This document shows positions 7,576 to 16,400 of a stretch of DNA of 37,324 nt, in pieces; position 1 is the first letter of the stretch, and each line of letters opens with the position of its first letter. Made by a program: the position numbers and the translations under genes. The notes under the pieces were generated by a model that was given only the letters and a program-made list of their open reading frames with translations, did not search any database and was not told where the DNA came from. The stretch covers positions 1 through 37,324 of the forward strand of contig JANYHW010000181.1 in NCBI GenBank assembly GCA_025358885.1. Reading direction: 5' to 3'. The DNA is from Cytophagales bacterium (GTDB lineage: Bacteria; Bacteroidota; Bacteroidia; Cytophagales; Cyclobacteriaceae).

Positions 7576-9978
7576 CTACTCTGATCTCAAGGAGTCGACT
7601 GGATTCACCGTTGCAGCCCTTAAGGATCGGTACCCCACGGTGAAGATGGCGATGACAAAGGAGACGAATAGACCTACCAGGAAAATGTCCGGGCCGATTT
7701 CAATCTTGTATGCAAAAGCATTGAGCCACTGTTCCATTACATACCAGGCCAGTGGTGCGGCAAGGGCAAATCCGATGAGAATTAGTTTCCCATACTCTCT
7801 TGAGAAGAGCATCACAATACTTTCCACGGATGCTCCCAATACCTTGCGCACACCCACTTCTTTAGTCCTTTGATTGGCCATAAAGGTGGCCAGCCCGAAG
7901 AGTCCGAGACAACCAATAAAAATGGCCACTGAAGTAAACAGGGTGAGCAGCGTGGACATCTTTTGTTCACGTTCATAGAATTCCTTGATCTGTTCGTCAA
8001 GAAACTTGTAAGAGAATATAAATTCCGGATAAGTCGCCTCCCATTGTTGCTGCACTTCCTTGATCGTCTGCTGAATCATTGACGGATTGATTTTCAATGA
8101 CAGGGTGGAATAGTTCTTGATCCGATTAAGCAGGATCGTTGCCTCAATGGGGTCGTGCAAGGACATCGTGTGAAAATTCTTGATCACCCCCACCACCGGC
8201 AGGGTCTTTCCCCACATTTTGATGTTCTTCCCGATGATTTCCTGGGGGTTGTTGAATCCGACCATGGAAGCAAGTTTCTCATTCACCATGAATCCCTGGG
8301 CTGTATCGAGATCAAGAACATTGGTGCCGGCAATAAGGGTAAGTCCGAATAGTTCAACATAGCTCCCATCGACCGACTTAACCTGTGTACTATACCGGTT
8401 GTCTGAACCCTCCATGCTGAAGTCTGTCGAAGAAACACTCCCCGAGGAAGGCGGAGTATTACTCAAACTCACCAATTCAATCCCTCCAATTCTGGAAACT
8501 TCATCGCGAAGGTTTCGCATCTTGTTGGAACTCTCCTGAAAACCCGATCTTTCATTTTCAGGAATCGGCACATTGATTATGGCATCCTTCTTGAAGCCGA
8601 GGTCCTTTGTTTGGAAATAACGCATCTGACTGATCAATACGATTGTCCCGATGATGAAAAACTGGGAGATAAAGAACTGAAGAACCACTAATCCCCTTCG
8701 GAGCAGATAGCCTGAAGAATTCTTGTTGTTGCTTTGATTCTTGATGGCGAAGACCGGGTTGAAACCCGAGACGACCATCGAAGGATAGAGTCCGGATAGG
8801 ATACCAACAAATACTGATACCCCTACAAGAAAAATCCACAGTGAACGGTCGTGCAGAAAATCTAAAGACAAATCAAGGCTGAGAAACGGGTTAAGAAAAC
8901 TCAGGCCCATTTGGGCAAACTCAATGGCAAGCAATACGGCCAACATGGTTACCAGCCCTGACTCACCCAAGAACTGAATCATTAATTGGCTACGTGAACT
9001 GCCCAGTGCTTTACGAATACCTACCTCCTTCGATCTCTTGATCGATTCGGCAGTAACCAGATTGATGAAGTTAATGCAAGCTGTAATGATCAGAAATATG
9101 CCAATGACCCCCAGGGCAGTAAGCATCTGCCGGCTGGTTGTACTGTAGTTATAGTTTCCGAAACGATCATCGTAGTGGATTTCGGACAAGGGCTGTATCT
9201 CATAGGTTGCATGGTCGGGATTGTTTCCCTGGTGTTTCTTTACAAAATCCGGAATCCTTCGCTCCAACTCAGCGATCCCCGCATCTTCTTTCCGCAGGAT
9301 GTAACATTGTTCATCACTCCAGATACCATTCCATCCCACTTCATCTCTCTCCCGTTTGATGGTGATGTAGGAAAGCATGATATCAAAGGGGAGATCCGTA
9401 TTGGAGGGGTAATCCTCCATGATGGCCGTTACCTTGTATTCTTTGCTCTCAAAGAGCAAGGTTTTTCCAAGCGGATCTTCTTTTCCGAAATACTTGAGGG
9501 CCGCTGATTTTGAAATAATGACCTCATTCGGTTCATCGAGACCTTTCTCAGCAGTCCCCGATAGTATTTTCCTGTCAAATATTTTGAAGAATTCAGGCTG
9601 TGTGTACACGATTCCCTTATCGACCTCATATTTTACAGGGACACCCTGGGGAACCGGAATGGTAATCACGCCACCCGCACGGTATGACGTAAAGATCACA
9701 ACCTCCGCTTCAGGAAAATCCGTTCTGAATGCATCTGGAAAAACGGGTGGCACACCTGCCGTATAATTTTTGCCCTGGTTACCATCGGAGGTATGCACCA
9801 AGCGATAAATCCGGTCACGCTTTGAATGGAAGTTATCGAAACTGGCTTGGTGGCGTACCAAGAGGAAGAGAATAAGGCTGGTCGTTACGCCCAACGTTAA
9901 CCCGGAAAGATTAATGAATGTACTCCCTTTAGAGCGCCACAGGTTGCGAAGCGCAGTAGTGATATAGTTTCTGATCAT
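7576..9978 (-). CDS. FtsX/MacB-like ABC transporter permease (paralogue 1)
   Basis: This 800-residue permease starts with the pattern seen in large Bacteroidota families (RNYITTALRNLWRSKGSTFIN, then a membrane helix). A periplasmic MacB-type domain covers about 50-280. Three membrane helices with the FtsX signature SIKRSKEVGIRKALGSSR fall at about 285-410, followed by a second periplasmic domain. A final FtsX module carries TKEVGVRKVLGASVESI and the ending NPVDSLRSE. The duplicated VGIRK/VGVRK-LG motifs mark two FtsX halves. By family, these proteins use ATP hydrolysis by a cytosolic partner for mechanotransmission or lipoprotein/peptide export, not classical solute transport. No ATPase gene is in the window. 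It lies 26 nt downstream of a paralogue on the same strand. Confidence 0.88.
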   Translation of the reverse strand: MIRNYITTALRNLWRSKGSTFINLSGLTLGVTTSLILFLLVRHQASFDNFHSKRDRIYRLVHTSDGNQGKNYTAGVPPVFPDAFRTDFPEAEVVIFTSYRAGGVITIPVPQGVPVKYEVDKGIVYTQPEFFKIFDRKILSGTAEKGLDEPNEVIISKSAALKYFGKEDPLGKTLLFESKEYKVTAIMEDYPSNTDLPFDIMLSYITIKRERDEVGWNGIWSDEQCYILRKEDAGIAELERRIPDFVKKHQGNNPDHATYEIQPLSEIHYDDRFGNYNYSTTSRQMLTALGVIGIFLIITACINFINLVTAESIKRSKEVGIRKALGSSRSQLMIQFLGESGLVTMLAVLLAIEFAQMGLSFLNPFLSLDLSLDFLHDRSLWIFLVGVSVFVGILSGLYPSMVVSGFNPVFAIKNQSNNKNSSGYLLRRGLVVLQFFISQFFIIGTIVLISQMRYFQTKDLGFKKDAIINVPIPENERSGFQESSNKMRNLRDEVSRIGGIELVSLSNTPPSSGSVSSTDFSMEGSDNRYSTQVKSVDGSYVELFGLTLIAGTNVLDLDTAQGFMVNEKLASMVGFNNPQEIIGKNIKMWGKTLPVVGVIKNFHTMSLHDPIEATILLNRIKNYSTLSLKINPSMIQQTIKEVQQQWEATYPEFIFSYKFLDEQIKEFYEREQKMSTLLTLFTSVAIFIGCLGLFGLATFMANQRTKEVGVRKVLGASVESIVMLFSREYGKLILIGFALAAPLAWYVMEQWLNAFAYKIEIGPDIFLVGLFVSFVIAIFTVGYRSLRAATVNPVDSLRSE

Positions 9979-10004
9979 AATGGAGCTTTACTGGAACAAA
10001 AGTA

Positions 10005-12425
10005 TTATTCAGATTTTAATGCGTCCACGGGGTTGGCTACCGCAGCACGCAATGAGCGATAACCTACCGTGGCAAATGAAATGATCAGGGTGAATGCAAT
10101 ACCTGAAAAGAACACGATCCATCCCATGTCCACCTTGTAAGCAAATTCCTGCAGCCACTGATTCATGGCGTACCAGGCCACGGGCGCCGCAAATACAAAA
10201 GCCAGGATTACAAGAAATATAAACTCCTTCGAGAAAAGTGTAATGATCTGTCCTACGGATGCGCCGAGGGTCTTGCGGATAGCCACTTCCTTTGTTTTTT
10301 GGTTTGCCAGGAAAGATGCCAGTCCATACAAACCCAGGCAACCAATAAAAATCGCTATGCCTGCGAAGACTTCAAACAATTTAAACATCTTATCCTCCTG
10401 GCGGTAAAGCCTGTCAACATATTGGTCAAGGAATGTTGACTGAAAAATATAATCCGGATAAAGCTGAGACCAGGTGTCTTCAATAAACTTCATGGTTGCC
10501 GGAATATTAGTGGCATCCACCTTAATACCCGCATCGTAGTAGTATGCAGGATATGAGACGAGGATAACGGGATTCAACTTGTTGCGGAGCGAAGCGGTGT
10601 GAAAATCCTTTACCACACCAACTACCGGACCCGTAGATCGATTGAGACCAGTTGTAATATTCTTGCCTAAAATACCTTCCGGAGAAACAAATCCGAGGGT
10701 TTTCACGGTTGTCTCATTCACTACGAAAGTCAATTGAGGATCTCCCTTGCTGGTCGTGCCAGCCATCTTCACCTCGCTCTCATGAAACCACCTGCCCGCC
10801 ACCATCTGCAATCCATAAACTTCCATGTAATGAAGATCAACAGGCTTGATTCCCACCGAGTATCGATCATCGGGTTTGTCAGGCAACCACATGCTCGTAC
10901 CAAAATTATTATCTGCAATTGGCGCGCCAAGAGAATAGGAAGTATTCAGGATATTGGCGTTGCCGGCCAATCGGTTACGGAAGGACTCCAAAAGCTCTGG
11001 CTTGTTATCCGGCAATGAAACATTTATTAAAGCTTCCTTGACGAATCCAAGGGATTTATTCCTGAAGAAGGAAAGCTGGCTCGAAACAACCAAGGTACAA
11101 ATGATGAGAACCTGGGCGATGAAGAACTGCAGCACCACCAATGATTTCCTGACGGAAACGGATGCATTGGGCTGGTAGGAAATCTTGCTCTTGAGGGCAT
11201 CTACCGGACTGAATCGTGAAAGTATCCAGGCTGGATACAAGCCTGACAATATCCCTGTGAAGACGACGATGGCCAGCAAGAAGAAAATAACCGTAGCGTT
11301 TCCAAACAGATTGACAGCAATGTCCTTTTCCAGAAAACTACCCACGACGGGAGCTACCCACTCTGCAATTCCAACAGAAAGTATGGTGGCAACCAAGGTG
11401 AGCAGGAATGCTTCGCTTACGTACTGCAGTGCCAATTGACCTTGCTGGGCACCCAGTGATTTTCTTACACCCACCTCCTTCGCCTTGCGCAAAGACAAGG
11501 CCGTAGAGAGGTTAATAAAATTTACGCAGGCAATTACCAAAATAAACAGGCTGATAAAACCCAAAACAATTAATACGGAATTCGATGTTGAGGCTGAACC
11601 GGGATTTTCGGTGTACTCCGTGCTGAAATGGATATCTCGAAGGGGTTGAAGTAAATATCGCTGACGTCCAGCTTGTTCCACGGAGTAATACTTCTTGATG
11701 AAGGAAGGAAAATTATTTTCAAGGTTTTCTTTGCTGCCATCAGGCGGAAGAACCACATACGTAAAGCCCGACGAATTTAATCCCCACTCGTCCAAAGTGA
11801 AGCCCAGGTATTTACCGGCTATTTCAGGTGTCAGGGTAGCCCAGGAGGCAACCATATTGAGTGCAATGTGCGAAGGCGTCGAGGGTTTCTTGATAATCCC
11901 CACCACTTCCAGATCGATGAGATTGTCAAGCCTGATGTGTGTTGCCCCATTCTTCAGCAGCTTGCCAGCCATTTCCTCCGTGAGGAAGACGCTTCCGGGC
12001 TTGGCAAGGTCCACTTTAGGATTGCCCGACAGCACCTCGAAATCAAAAACGTCAAAGAACGATGAGTCAGCGAAGACAATATTATCGACATAACTCTTCT
12101 CATCGTTGATGGTGACCAGTGACTTATATTGGAAGTGGATCTGAGTAGAAATAATTTCAGGAAAATCATGCTTGAGTGCCCGGCCCAGGGGATAGGGAGT
12201 CACACTGCTCCTTTCCTCCCCCGAAGCACTTGATGTGTGATTTGTAATACGGTAAATGTTATCCGCCTTGGAGAAGGTTGTATCATAACTCAACTCATAT
12301 TTGATGATTAAGAAGATGACAAGACAAGTAGTAATGCCCAACGCGAGTCCGGCAATATTGATGAAAGCATATACCTTGTTTCTGGCCAATCCACGCAAGG
12401 CGATGGTAAAATAGTTCTTCAGCAT
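10005..12425 (-). CDS. FtsX/MacB-like ABC transporter permease (paralogue 2)
   Basis: This 806-residue protein has the same order of parts as its downstream neighbour: an N-terminal membrane helix after MLKNYFTIALRGLARNK, a periplasmic domain, an FtsX module with RKAKEVGVRKSLGAQ around residues 305-320, a second periplasmic domain, and a last FtsX module with TKEVAIRKTLGASVGQI ending NPVDALKSE. Sequence divergence from the neighbour is substantial outside the FtsX motifs, so the duplication is old. It is transcribed first of the pair and is presumably co-transcribed with 7576-9978. I see no TAnnTTTG element in the 180 bp upstream on this strand. The substrate is unknown; lipoprotein, peptide or stress-related extrusion is possible by family. 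Confidence 0.88.
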   Translation of the reverse strand: MLKNYFTIALRGLARNKVYAFINIAGLALGITTCLVIFLIIKYELSYDTTFSKADNIYRITNHTSSASGEERSSVTPYPLGRALKHDFPEIISTQIHFQYKSLVTINDEKSYVDNIVFADSSFFDVFDFEVLSGNPKVDLAKPGSVFLTEEMAGKLLKNGATHIRLDNLIDLEVVGIIKKPSTPSHIALNMVASWATLTPEIAGKYLGFTLDEWGLNSSGFTYVVLPPDGSKENLENNFPSFIKKYYSVEQAGRQRYLLQPLRDIHFSTEYTENPGSASTSNSVLIVLGFISLFILVIACVNFINLSTALSLRKAKEVGVRKSLGAQQGQLALQYVSEAFLLTLVATILSVGIAEWVAPVVGSFLEKDIAVNLFGNATVIFFLLAIVVFTGILSGLYPAWILSRFSPVDALKSKISYQPNASVSVRKSLVVLQFFIAQVLIICTLVVSSQLSFFRNKSLGFVKEALINVSLPDNKPELLESFRNRLAGNANILNTSYSLGAPIADNNFGTSMWLPDKPDDRYSVGIKPVDLHYMEVYGLQMVAGRWFHESEVKMAGTTSKGDPQLTFVVNETTVKTLGFVSPEGILGKNITTGLNRSTGPVVGVVKDFHTASLRNKLNPVILVSYPAYYYDAGIKVDATNIPATMKFIEDTWSQLYPDYIFQSTFLDQYVDRLYRQEDKMFKLFEVFAGIAIFIGCLGLYGLASFLANQKTKEVAIRKTLGASVGQIITLFSKEFIFLVILAFVFAAPVAWYAMNQWLQEFAYKVDMGWIVFFSGIAFTLIISFATVGYRSLRAAVANPVDALKSE

Positions 12426-12538
12426 AACATGACTGTTGAATGAATGCCAAAGCCAATATCAATGCCAAATAAACAATCGGAAAAACCAGCAAGTTTAGGC
12501 TATATTCTCTGGCAAGGCTGTTCACATATGGGGTTGAG

Positions 12539-12554
12539 CGTCCGGAATCGGACG
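12539..12554. promoter_or_regulatory. Short perfect dyad upstream of the small Cys-rich gene
   Basis: CGTCCG (12539-12544) and CGGACG (12549-12554) form a 6-bp perfect inverted repeat with a 4-nt centre GAAT; a G-T and an A-T pair extend it. It lies about 40 bp upstream of the -7 box at 12597 and has no T-run, so an operator is more likely than a terminator. Function is unproven. Confidence 0.35.
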
Positions 12555-12596
12555 TTGAATTATTTCGAGGTCCTATGCGTTAGGTCAATGTATCGT

Positions 12597-12604
12597 TATC
12601 TTTG
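12597..12604 (+). promoter_or_regulatory. -7 element giving a probably leaderless transcript
   Basis: TATCTTTG is an exact TAnnTTTG match ending 3 nt before the ATG at 12608. The -33 position (12575-12577, 19 nt upstream) reads ATG instead of TTG. With the usual 4-7 nt from -7 box to start point, the transcript would begin at or next to the start codon. Confidence 0.5.
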
Positions 12605-12607
12605 ACC

Positions 12608-12775
12608 ATGATTCAGCAAATTGTCATCGGATTAATTTTCCTGTTCTCTGTTGGATATGTCGTCAGAATTCTGGTGAGGAGTTTCCAGGCTAAACATGCC
12701 TGTGCTTCAGGCTGCGGTAAATGCGCAGTTGCCGACATTGACATGCTGCAGAAAACCGGGCAGCAAGTTGACTAA
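12608..12775 (+). CDS. Small Cys-rich single-pass membrane protein (FeoB-associated type)
   Basis: This 55-codon gene was found by translating the gap between the permease and radical SAM genes. The product has one N-terminal hydrophobic helix (about residues 4-22, IVIGLIFLFSVGYVVRI), a short basic stretch, then a Cys cluster C32-x3-C36-x2-C39 in ACASGCGKCA, and an acidic/polar tail. This matches the small Cys-rich membrane proteins found with ferrous iron transporter FeoB in many bacteria, and free-standing in Bacteroidota. No feoA or feoB is in the window. A -7 box directly upstream supports expression, probably leaderless. Its stop lies 2 nt from the stop of the convergent radical SAM/SPASM gene. 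A role in metal handling is a family-based guess; a peptide substrate for the neighbouring enzyme is a remote alternative. Confidence 0.75.
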   Translation: MIQQIVIGLIFLFSVGYVVRILVRSFQAKHACASGCGKCAVADIDMLQKTGQQVD

Positions 12776-12777
12776 TT

Positions 12778-13800
12778 CTACGCCCACACTTTGGTTCCCT
12801 CTGTACAGTTTTTACACATGTCGATTTCGCTTCTCGACTTCAGCAACAATGTCCTGAATTGTCGGTAAGCGTCACCATTCCATATCTCCTTAAATGATTG
12901 TTCGCGCAGATCACCCATCACATGGTGCGCATCTTTGTCAAAACAGCACGGCACCACTTTGCCATCCCAGGTGATCACACAGCTTTGCCACATCTTCCAG
13001 CAATGGTTCAACAGGTCATTTTTTATTGAATAGGTTCCATCCACTTCTTGTGTGTAGCGTGAGTATTGGTTCTGGGTGGGAATGAGATCAGAGCCGTTCT
13101 TGTAATCATAGATCTGGGCAGTCTTCAGGTTGACGTGGTCGACTCCCAATTCCTTTGCAAGTGCATATACTTCCGGGACCTGGTGTTCATTGGGTCGTAC
13201 AACCAGAAATTGAAATACTACATGAGGTGTCTTTGATTTCAATTCTTCCCTCCACCGGAGGATATTTTTTGTCCCGTCAATGACCTTCTCAAGGTTTCCC
13301 CCAATGCGATACGATTCATAGGTTTCCTGTGAGGTGCCATCCATAGAAATGATCAGTCGGTCAAGCCCTGAGGCAATAGTATCCCTCGCTTTGTCATCAT
13401 CAAGATAATGTGCGTTCGTTGACGTTGCGGTATAAATACCCTTGCTGGACGCATATTGCACCATCGGCAAGAATGACGGATTGAGGTATGGTTCACCCTG
13501 AAAATAAAATGTCAGGTAGGCAAGTGTCGTTGCGAGTTGATCAATCACTTGTCTAAACACATCTTCCTTCAGCATGCCTGTTGGTCTGGTGAATGACCGC
13601 AAACCGCTGGGACACTCAGGACAGCGAAGGTTGCAAGAGGTCGTGGGCTCTATGGATACACTCATGGGGAGTCCATGGTGCGCGGCTACGCCCGAAATTC
13701 GCGAAGTCCAATAACTTGACCACACCTTTGCCGCATTGTATGCACGCGCCGGTGTTAACCCCGATACCAAATTGAGTTGATCTTGAAAGACAGAAGCCAT
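12778..13800 (-). CDS. Radical SAM protein with C-terminal SPASM-like domain
   Basis: The 340-residue protein has the radical SAM cluster motif C56-x3-C60-x2-C63 (SCNLRCPECPSG), which binds the 4Fe-4S cluster that cleaves S-adenosylmethionine. A TIM-barrel with LIISMDGTSQETYESYRIGG follows. The C-terminal domain has further Cys at 267, 274, 285, 286, 329 and 332 (SCVITWDGKVVPCCFD, then CKNC), as in SPASM/twitch domains that bind auxiliary clusters. SPASM enzymes often modify peptides or proteins, but this subfamily is widespread and its substrate is not known to me. It is convergent with a 55-residue Cys-rich protein and divergent from a DUF4105 gene 63 bp away. A -7 box lies 5 nt upstream of the ATG, suggesting a leaderless transcript. 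Confidence 0.9.
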   Translation of the reverse strand: MASVFQDQLNLVSGLTPARAYNAAKVWSSYWTSRISGVAAHHGLPMSVSIEPTTSCNLRCPECPSGLRSFTRPTGMLKEDVFRQVIDQLATTLAYLTFYFQGEPYLNPSFLPMVQYASSKGIYTATSTNAHYLDDDKARDTIASGLDRLIISMDGTSQETYESYRIGGNLEKVIDGTKNILRWREELKSKTPHVVFQFLVVRPNEHQVPEVYALAKELGVDHVNLKTAQIYDYKNGSDLIPTQNQYSRYTQEVDGTYSIKNDLLNHCWKMWQSCVITWDGKVVPCCFDKDAHHVMGDLREQSFKEIWNGDAYRQFRTLLLKSRSEIDMCKNCTEGTKVWA

Positions 13801-13805
13801 TCAAT

Positions 13806-13813
13806 CAAAAGTA
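13806..13813 (-). promoter_or_regulatory. -7 element of the radical SAM gene
   Basis: On the minus strand this reads TACTTTTG, an exact TAnnTTTG match, with only 5 nt between it and the ATG at 13800. Transcription would then begin at about the start codon, implying a leaderless message. No clear TTG was identified at the -33 position. Confidence 0.45.
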
Positions 13814-13863
13814 CACGCACTTCAGGAATTGTCTTTATCTTTCAGTGTTAATTTCTCCTTTTA

Positions 13864-15042
13864 ATGAACGTCGGCCGGTTGAGAAAAATGATACTGCTGA
13901 TATTGACCCTTGTGAGCCTTTCGGCTAAGGGTCAATTGGCGCATCTTTCACCAAAAGCCGAAATCTCCATTATTACCTGTGGACCATGGCAGGGCGAGCT
14001 CTACTCTGCATTTGGACATACCGCCATTCGGGTGTTTGATCCGGAGAATAGATTGGATGATGCGTACAACTACGGCGTATTCGATTTTAATCAACCAAAC
14101 TTCTACCTAAATTATACCCGGGGCCTGTTGTACTTCAAACTGGGTGTCTACGGGTATCCTGACTTTCGCGATTTTTATGTCTACTACAACCGAGCCGTCA
14201 CAGAGCAGGTGCTGAATCTGTCCTTGGCACAAAAGCAAGCCATTTACAACTATCTGGAATGGAATGCGAAACCTGAAAACGAAACATACCGATACGATTA
14301 TTTCTATAATAACTGCTCCAGTCGTGTCAGAGATGTATTTGCCGATGTATTGAAAGACTCTATTCAATTCGATGGATCGTATATTACTACCTCCTATTCC
14401 ATCCGCCAGCTCACCGACCTCTACCTGAAACATCAACCCTGGGGTGATCTCGGAATCGACATTTGCCTGGGGTTGCCCATGGATATAAAAGCCGCTCCCT
14501 ATGAATATATGTTCCTTCCCGACTTTCTCGAATCGGGATTTGATCATGCCACGCTCCGCAGAAAGGATGGAACGTTGCCCGTGGTGAAATACAAGCAGCA
14601 AGTCTATGTGCCTCGTCCGGCCAAGATCCCAACCAGCCTGATACACCCATGGTATGCCTTCGGGGGGTTTTTGATTCTAACCTTGGCCCTGTCCGTGTAT
14701 GACATCCGAAGAAAAAAATTATCGAAGTGGTTTGATGTCCTCGTCTTCGGCATTATCGGGTTGATCGGCGCGTTGCTCTTCACTTTATGGACGGCAACTG
14801 ATCACCGGGCCGCGGCCAATAACTTTAACTTGTTATGGGCCTTACCCACGCACCTTGCCGTCTTCGCGATCTACTTCAAAAGATCTGCCCCTTTCCTAAA
14901 AAAATACTTTCTTGCAGCAGGCATATTGAGCGTGCTGTTGCTGCTTTCATGGTATTTCCTGCCTCAACAAATGCACATCTTTCTCATTCCATTTGTTTTT
15001 GCTTTGATGTGCCGTTCATTCATAATTGCACGCATGTTGTAG
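13864..15042 (+). CDS. DUF4105 (Lnb-type N-terminal domain) membrane protein
   Basis: The 392-residue protein begins with a hydrophobic signal (residues 8-22, ending SAKG), followed by a DUF4105 domain over about 30-250. Two features are characteristic of this papain/NlpC-like family: His52 in SAFGHTAIRVFD, and Cys151 in YFYNNCSSRVRD. The pair could be a catalytic Cys-His set. The remainder (about 258-392) holds about five membrane helices, so the catalytic-looking domain would face the periplasm and be anchored in the inner membrane. The family is named after the N-terminal region of lacto-N-biosidase, and its own activity is not firmly known; hydrolase or acyltransferase action on envelope components is a guess. 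It is divergent from the radical SAM gene across 63 bp. Confidence 0.85.
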   Translation: MNVGRLRKMILLILTLVSLSAKGQLAHLSPKAEISIITCGPWQGELYSAFGHTAIRVFDPENRLDDAYNYGVFDFNQPNFYLNYTRGLLYFKLGVYGYPDFRDFYVYYNRAVTEQVLNLSLAQKQAIYNYLEWNAKPENETYRYDYFYNNCSSRVRDVFADVLKDSIQFDGSYITTSYSIRQLTDLYLKHQPWGDLGIDICLGLPMDIKAAPYEYMFLPDFLESGFDHATLRRKDGTLPVVKYKQQVYVPRPAKIPTSLIHPWYAFGGFLILTLALSVYDIRRKKLSKWFDVLVFGIIGLIGALLFTLWTATDHRAAANNFNLLWALPTHLAVFAIYFKRSAPFLKKYFLAAGILSVLLLLSWYFLPQQMHIFLIPFVFALMCRSFIIARML

Positions 15043-15104
15043 TATCAAAAAAACAGTTTGTTTTTCATCCCCGTGTCACTTCCTTTACGGTTAAACTCAT
15101 TTCT

Positions 15105-16400
15105 ATGTCGGAGAAACGAAAATTTGGTTTTGAAACCCGTATGCTTCACGCCGGACACATACCTGACTCCTACTCGGGGTCGCGGGCTGTTCCGATCTAC
15201 CAAACCGCTGGATATGTATTCGACAGTCCGGAATATGCAGCATCGCTCTTTGAACTAAAGCAGTACGGCAATATTTACACCCGTATCAGCAACCCGACTA
15301 CAGCAGTTTTTGAAGAACGGATTGCCTCATTGGAGGGAGGCACGGGAGCCCTTGCTACCGCAAGCGGCCAGGCGGCACAACTCATCACCATGATGACACT
15401 CATGAATCCGGGAGACGAATTTGTAGCCTCATCGCATCTCTATGGCGGAACGTACACACAGTTTGAACACACCTTCAAAAAGCTCTCGATCAAGGTCCAC
15501 TTTGTAGACCCAATGGATATCAAGAACTGGGAGAAAGCCATTACACCAAAGACAAGAGTGCTGTACGGTGAGACAATTGGAAATCCCCAAGGAAGTGTAT
15601 TTGATTTTGAAGGTGTTTCCTCATTGGCGAAAGCCAATGGCATACCGCTGATAATCGATAACACGCTGGCGTCACCCTATCTATGCCGCCCGCTGGAATG
15701 GGGTGCGGATATTGTGCTTCACTCTGCCACGAAATTCATAAACGGCCATGGAACTTCGATTGCTGGCGTCATCATCGATTCGGGAAAATTTGATTTCAGC
15801 AATTACCCGGCAATCTCGTCTCCCTCCATCCCGTATCACAATCTGAATTTCTATGAGACTTTTGGTCATTATGGCTTTTTGATGAAGGCGCGCTGCGAGA
15901 GCCTCCGCGATACCGGCGCCACCATCTCCCCTTTTGACTCATTTCTGCTGATCCAGGGATTAGAATCACTCTCCGTAAGAATGGACCGTCATGTACAAAA
16001 TGCACTGGCCGTTGCCACATTCCTGAAGAACCATCCCATGGTGGATTGGGTGAATTTCGCCAGCTTACCCGATCATGTGCACCATGCACGGGCCAAAAAG
16101 TATTTGCCAAAAGGTGCGGGTTCAGTGTTTGCATTTGGGATCAAAGCCTTGAACAACAACCCGCGAGAAACCGGCAAGAAGTTCCTGGAGAACCTTGAAT
16201 TGTTTTCACATGTGGCCAATCTGGGCGATTGCAAGAGCCTGGTGATTCATCCGGCCTCCACGACACATCAGCAGCTCTCCGATGAAGAACTCAAACGGGC
16301 CAATATCAAACCTGAACTCATACGACTTTCTGTAGGATTAGAAACCATTGACGATTTATTATGGGACTTGGAACAAGCCTTTCATGCGATATCTCGATGA
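15105..16400 (+). CDS. metY: O-acetylhomoserine sulfhydrylase (aminocarboxypropyltransferase)
   Basis: This 431-residue PLP enzyme of the Cys/Met metabolism family has its PLP lysine at Lys210 in HSATKFINGHG. The phosphate-binding and active-site regions YTRISNPTTAVFEERIASLEGG and ASGQAAQL are present. The closing segment LVIHPASTTHQQLSDEEL with IRLSVGLETIDDLLWDLEQA is typical. The long form (about 430 residues, with an extended HGTSIAGVIIDSG region) matches MetY rather than the shorter MetB/MetC. It makes homocysteine from O-acetylhomoserine and sulfide. The frame stays open 270 nt upstream, but the ATG at 15105 is chosen because that stretch overlaps the DUF4105 gene and homologous sequence begins here. 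The stop overlaps the next ATG by 4 nt (ATGA). Confidence 0.93.
   Translation: MSEKRKFGFETRMLHAGHIPDSYSGSRAVPIYQTAGYVFDSPEYAASLFELKQYGNIYTRISNPTTAVFEERIASLEGGTGALATASGQAAQLITMMTLMNPGDEFVASSHLYGGTYTQFEHTFKKLSIKVHFVDPMDIKNWEKAITPKTRVLYGETIGNPQGSVFDFEGVSSLAKANGIPLIIDNTLASPYLCRPLEWGADIVLHSATKFINGHGTSIAGVIIDSGKFDFSNYPAISSPSIPYHNLNFYETFGHYGFLMKARCESLRDTGATISPFDSFLLIQGLESLSVRMDRHVQNALAVATFLKNHPMVDWVNFASLPDHVHHARAKKYLPKGAGSVFAFGIKALNNNPRETGKKFLENLELFSHVANLGDCKSLVIHPASTTHQQLSDEELKRANIKPELIRLSVGLETIDDLLWDLEQAFHAISR

Noticed and set aside
12608-13800. A ribosomally made, radical-SAM-modified peptide (RiPP) system
   Set aside because: The small protein has a membrane helix and matches a known Cys-rich membrane family; the genes are convergent, and no transporter or protease of RiPP type is adjacent. 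Kept only as a finding to check.
14835-15104. In-frame upstream extension of metY by 90 codons
   Set aside because: It overlaps the DUF4105 gene in another frame and shows no MetY-like sequence; the family's conserved start begins at the ATG at 15105.
15043-15104. SAM-responsive riboswitch before metY
   Set aside because: Only about 60 nt are free, with no recognisable conserved riboswitch core; just an A-run/T-run stretch is visible.
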